Assembly: GCA_002751075.1 (NCBI GenBank)
Contig: NAOQ01000007.1
Coordinates: 203,700 to 267,699, forward strand
Source: Ichthyophonus hoferi
Taxonomy: Eukaryota; Opisthokonta; Ichthyosporea; Ichthyophonida; Ichthyophonidae
Length of the DNA: 64,000 bases
Reading direction: 5' to 3'
A program made the translations under genes and the position numbers. The notes under the pieces were generated by a model. The model searched no databases, was not told the origin of the DNA, and saw only the letters and a program-made list of their open reading frames with translations. This document shows positions 61,301-64,000 of this stretch, in pieces (position 1 is the stretch's first letter; each line of letters opens with the position of its first letter).

Positions 61301-63639
61301 AACGTGATACCATGTTTACTGGCCTACATGCAGTGCTCGACTACAAGTGAGTTTTTCCGTTTCTCTTTCCTTTCCCTTTCCCTTTCCCTTTTTCTTTTCT
61401 GTTTCTTTTTCTTTTTTTATAAATTGGTTTTCAGGTTGCTGCTACTACTCCATCTGTGTTATGTTTTTGATTTTTTATTTTATGCATATTCTCCTTTCTG
61501 TCTCTCATTACTTGTTATTTCACTTGTATATTTTCTTGCTGTCTTGCTCTTTTACATTTACTTGCAAGTTAATCCCATTCAATCCCTCTGGTTAGTATAG
61601 CCCTTCTTGACTATTGTTTACAAATTGATTTGGTATGGAAATGATTATTTGAGTTTTATTTATAGCTATTCTCACATTAATTATGCATATTCCTTTTATA
61701 TATATATCATAGTCTAAACCATATATAAATGTAACACTACCTAAACCATACCTAGGCACTTTGATAAAGCAGACCTTGTTATAGAGGCTGTCCCAGAGGT
61801 TCTATCAATAAAGCACAAAGTTATTAAAGAATTAGAGCCGGTAGTACCACCTGACTGTATCATTGCTACTAATACCTCAGCCCTTCCCATTGCCGATGTA
61901 AGTGTTTTATCTCTTTTCTTTATATTTATGTTATGTTACGTTATGTTTTGTTAGGTTAGGTTAGTTTAGGTTAAGTGATGTTGCATTAAAGACGCCAATT
62001 GGACAAGACCCAAGTGAAAAAAAAAGAGGATGGTGACATGGTAATCTGTTGAGTCCTTAGTGTAGTAACTGGAGTTCGATGTTAGAAAGGGATAGGGAGA
62101 GAGTTAGGATACTACGTGAATGTATGGCCAAAAATTGGTTTATTATTATTTCTCTTCGCGTCTAGATATTTTTTATTAAGATTAACTTCCCCCATCCTGT
62201 ACTCAAATAATATATATACGTACATTCTTGTGTATTTGATTTACAGACGCTAGATCATTGTTAATGTTTTGCATATCCCATGATGTGCATACATATATTT
62301 CATTGGTTATATAGGGGTAGGTCAAGACTGATATCATATTAATGAGAGTGCATACAGGTAGCCAAGGGTGCAGCCCGACCTGGGAACATTGTAGGTATGC
62401 ACTACTTCTCTCCAGTGGAAAAGATGCCCTTGCTCGAGATTATCCCACATGCTGGCACTAATCCTGGTGTGGCTGCTAGTGCCTTTGAGGCCGGTACTCG
62501 ACAGGGGAAGACGTGTATTGTAGTAAAGGATGTGCCAGGATTTTATGTAAGTTAGTTTACTATTGTACTATATTAATATCAATATTTTTCTACCCGATTC
62601 TTTATTACTCGTAGCATATTTCCAGCAGTGGTTCATATAATATTAAGGTGTTATTGTTACACGTCTCCTTTGTTGTAACTGTGTCATAGTTGCAATCAGA
62701 GGTATTTACCATTTAACAGTTAATACCATTTCCTTAATTATTTGTATTTTTTTCCTTTTTCCTTTTCTATTGCAATCCTATGCCTCACTTATACGTTAGG
62801 CCGATATCACACCATTCTATGATTATAAATTTATTTGTATAAGAACCAATGTGAAATTATTTACTAACCCATAACTCGATGAGATCAGATCAACCGAAGC
62901 CTAGGCCCCTACAATTCCGAGGCCTCAGCCCTAGTGTGTGAGGGTGTAGGGGTGCAGGCATTAGACCGTGCTATTGTGGACTTTGGATTTCCTGTAGGTC
63001 CCTTGACTCTAGGTGACGAAGTTGGCATGGATGTGGCTGGTCATGTACAGTCCTTCTTGGCTAAGGTACGTCTTCTTTGTACTCTAGTGACCTTTGCTGC
63101 CTTCGTTACTCTCTAAGTTAATATATATATACTGCTTACTTATTTCATTTCATCTGCTGAATGGCCATTCAAATCTAAAAACCAGCAGGTTTAATATATA
63201 TATACCCATGACTATGAACCCGGAGAATATAAGATCAAACTCATCCTTTTTACCTGGTACCTTGATACTTCTTAATATTGTTCTCACTTGTCTATATATA
63301 TTCCTTTTCTGATTGCCAAGAAAGCACCACACTATAATATATTTAACCCTTGTTAGCTATCATAACACTCCATGTTTCTTAAGGCATACTGCTTCATATA
63401 CCCTAGTATATATTTATTTATTTATTTATTACTAATCATGCATTCATGTATATTCCATGCATTAACAGCATCTGGGAGATCGTATGAAAGGTGGCGACCC
63501 TCAGTTCTTTGCTGACATGGTTGCTAAGGGATATTCTGGCCGCAAGAGTGGCAAGGGATTTTACGAATATAATAAAAAGACAAAGACATTAAACGCCGAT
63601 GTGAGCAGTATTATTAAAAAGTACCACAGTTCTATTGAT
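55342..63639 (+). CDS. HADHA: Mitochondrial trifunctional enzyme alpha subunit, 14 exons, 3' end outside window
   Basis: Long-chain enoyl-CoA hydratase / 3-hydroxyacyl-CoA dehydrogenase of mitochondrial beta-oxidation. Exons: 55342-55396, 55676-55752, 56272-56415, 57107-57271, 57764-57907, 58184-58310, 59161-59252, 59937-60024, 60606-60814, 61177-61346, 61756-61897, 62358-62546, 62889-63065, 63469-63639. All phases agree, giving 650 residues; about 110 C-terminal residues (human 763) lie beyond 64000. A short presequence precedes the hydratase domain, with AGADIDML and the catalytic Glu pair at about 135 (LGGGLEFA) and 157 (GVPEVMLG). The NAD-binding loop GAGLMGSG is at 357-364. The dehydrogenase His and Glu are at about 486 and 498 in [37 protein letters not shown] and [12 protein letters not shown] follow. 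The exon 1 donor is set at GTGTGT to keep phase. Confidence 0.95.
56493..56523. repeat. (AC)n(AT)n microsatellite
   Basis: Compound dinucleotide run in HADHA intron 3. Confidence 0.9.
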
Positions 63640-63967
63640 GTAAGTCTTTGTTTATATCTTCCTCTGTTGCTCATTGCAATAAATCCGTAGCTGTCTGTCT
63701 ATGCATTATGGGAAGGGAGGGTATAAGAGTGCACATAGTATCACTTTATATACTAACAATAATCCTAAGTTAACCTATTGTTTTTCATTTAAATATTCAA
63801 TTATCTTAACGCAAATAGTTTACTTTAGGGAGCATATCATCATAGTATGTATTGCTCTATGTTCTATATCATTATAATCTTATGCACTTTATTCCTAACG
63901 TAATACTTGCATTCTGATCTTACTTAACCTCACATATTATATATTATTATCCAAAAATGCCGATTTG

Positions 63968-64000
63968 TTTTTTTTTTTTTTTTTTTTTTTTTTTNTTTTT
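63968..64000. repeat. Poly(T) at the window edge with one N
   Basis: Homopolymer T run in HADHA intron 14, with an ambiguous base at 63995. Homopolymers also bound the gap at 40155-40651. Confidence 0.9.

Noticed and set aside
61925-61975. TTAGG/TTATG-rich stretch resembling telomere repeats in HADHA intron 11
   Set aside because: Only two to three irregular units; not an interstitial telomere array.

Overview
This is a 64-kb piece of an intron-rich, A+T-rich animal genome (roughly two-thirds A+T by eye). Ten protein-coding genes can be supported and an eleventh is a weaker candidate. Nearly all carry conventional GT..AG introns of about 100 to 2,000 bp and exons of about 40 to 250 bp. The gene set (TNFAIP8/TIPE family, YLPM1, RCC1, RMND1, MRPS6, SPCS1, HADHA) points to a metazoan. 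Compact genes and abundant simple intronic repeats suit an early-branching invertebrate such as a sponge, but the species cannot be fixed from the sequence. The window is a draft assembly: two runs of N (7325-7797 and 40155-40651), and the first is flanked by an identical 263-bp copy on each side.

Layout, left to right: SPCS1 (minus, 1632-2963), MTHFS (plus, 4489-9106), a PH-TIPE fusion gene (plus, 12485-15923), a YLPM1 homologue (plus, 18590-24463), RCC1 (plus, 28159-31769), RMND1 (plus, 34936-42914), an intronless cysteine-rich small ORF (minus, 44496-44777), MRPS6 (plus, 46886-47944), a candidate small three-exon gene (plus, 48414-49007), a long RFxV-motif coiled-coil protein gene (minus, 49738-53110) and the HADHA gene (plus, from 55342, running off the right edge). 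Exon joins were worked out by hand. In the named genes the reading phases agree across every junction, and each join rebuilds sequence remembered from the vertebrate protein.

The genes do not form one pathway. Three are mitochondrial (RMND1 and MRPS6 in mitochondrial translation, HADHA in fatty-acid beta-oxidation), MTHFS is folate metabolism, SPCS1 is ER secretion, and RCC1 and YLPM1 are nuclear. Two products stand out. One fuses an N-terminal PH domain to a TNFAIP8-type (TIPE) lipid-binding domain. The other, read mostly from one 3.1-kb exon, carries four RFx[V/I] motifs of the kind bound by the CCT domains of SPAK/OSR1/WNK kinases, plus a C-terminal coiled coil.

Intergenic stretches of 1.5 to 3.7 kb are A+T-rich and mostly featureless. 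Several contain short coding-like fragments, probably remnants or unplaced exons, which are listed with low confidence. Introns of YLPM1 and RMND1 are loaded with tandem arrays (units of 8, 13, 17, 18, 20, 22, 38 and about 63 bp), some ending just before a splice acceptor. No tRNA, rRNA, CRISPR array or intact mobile element was recognised.
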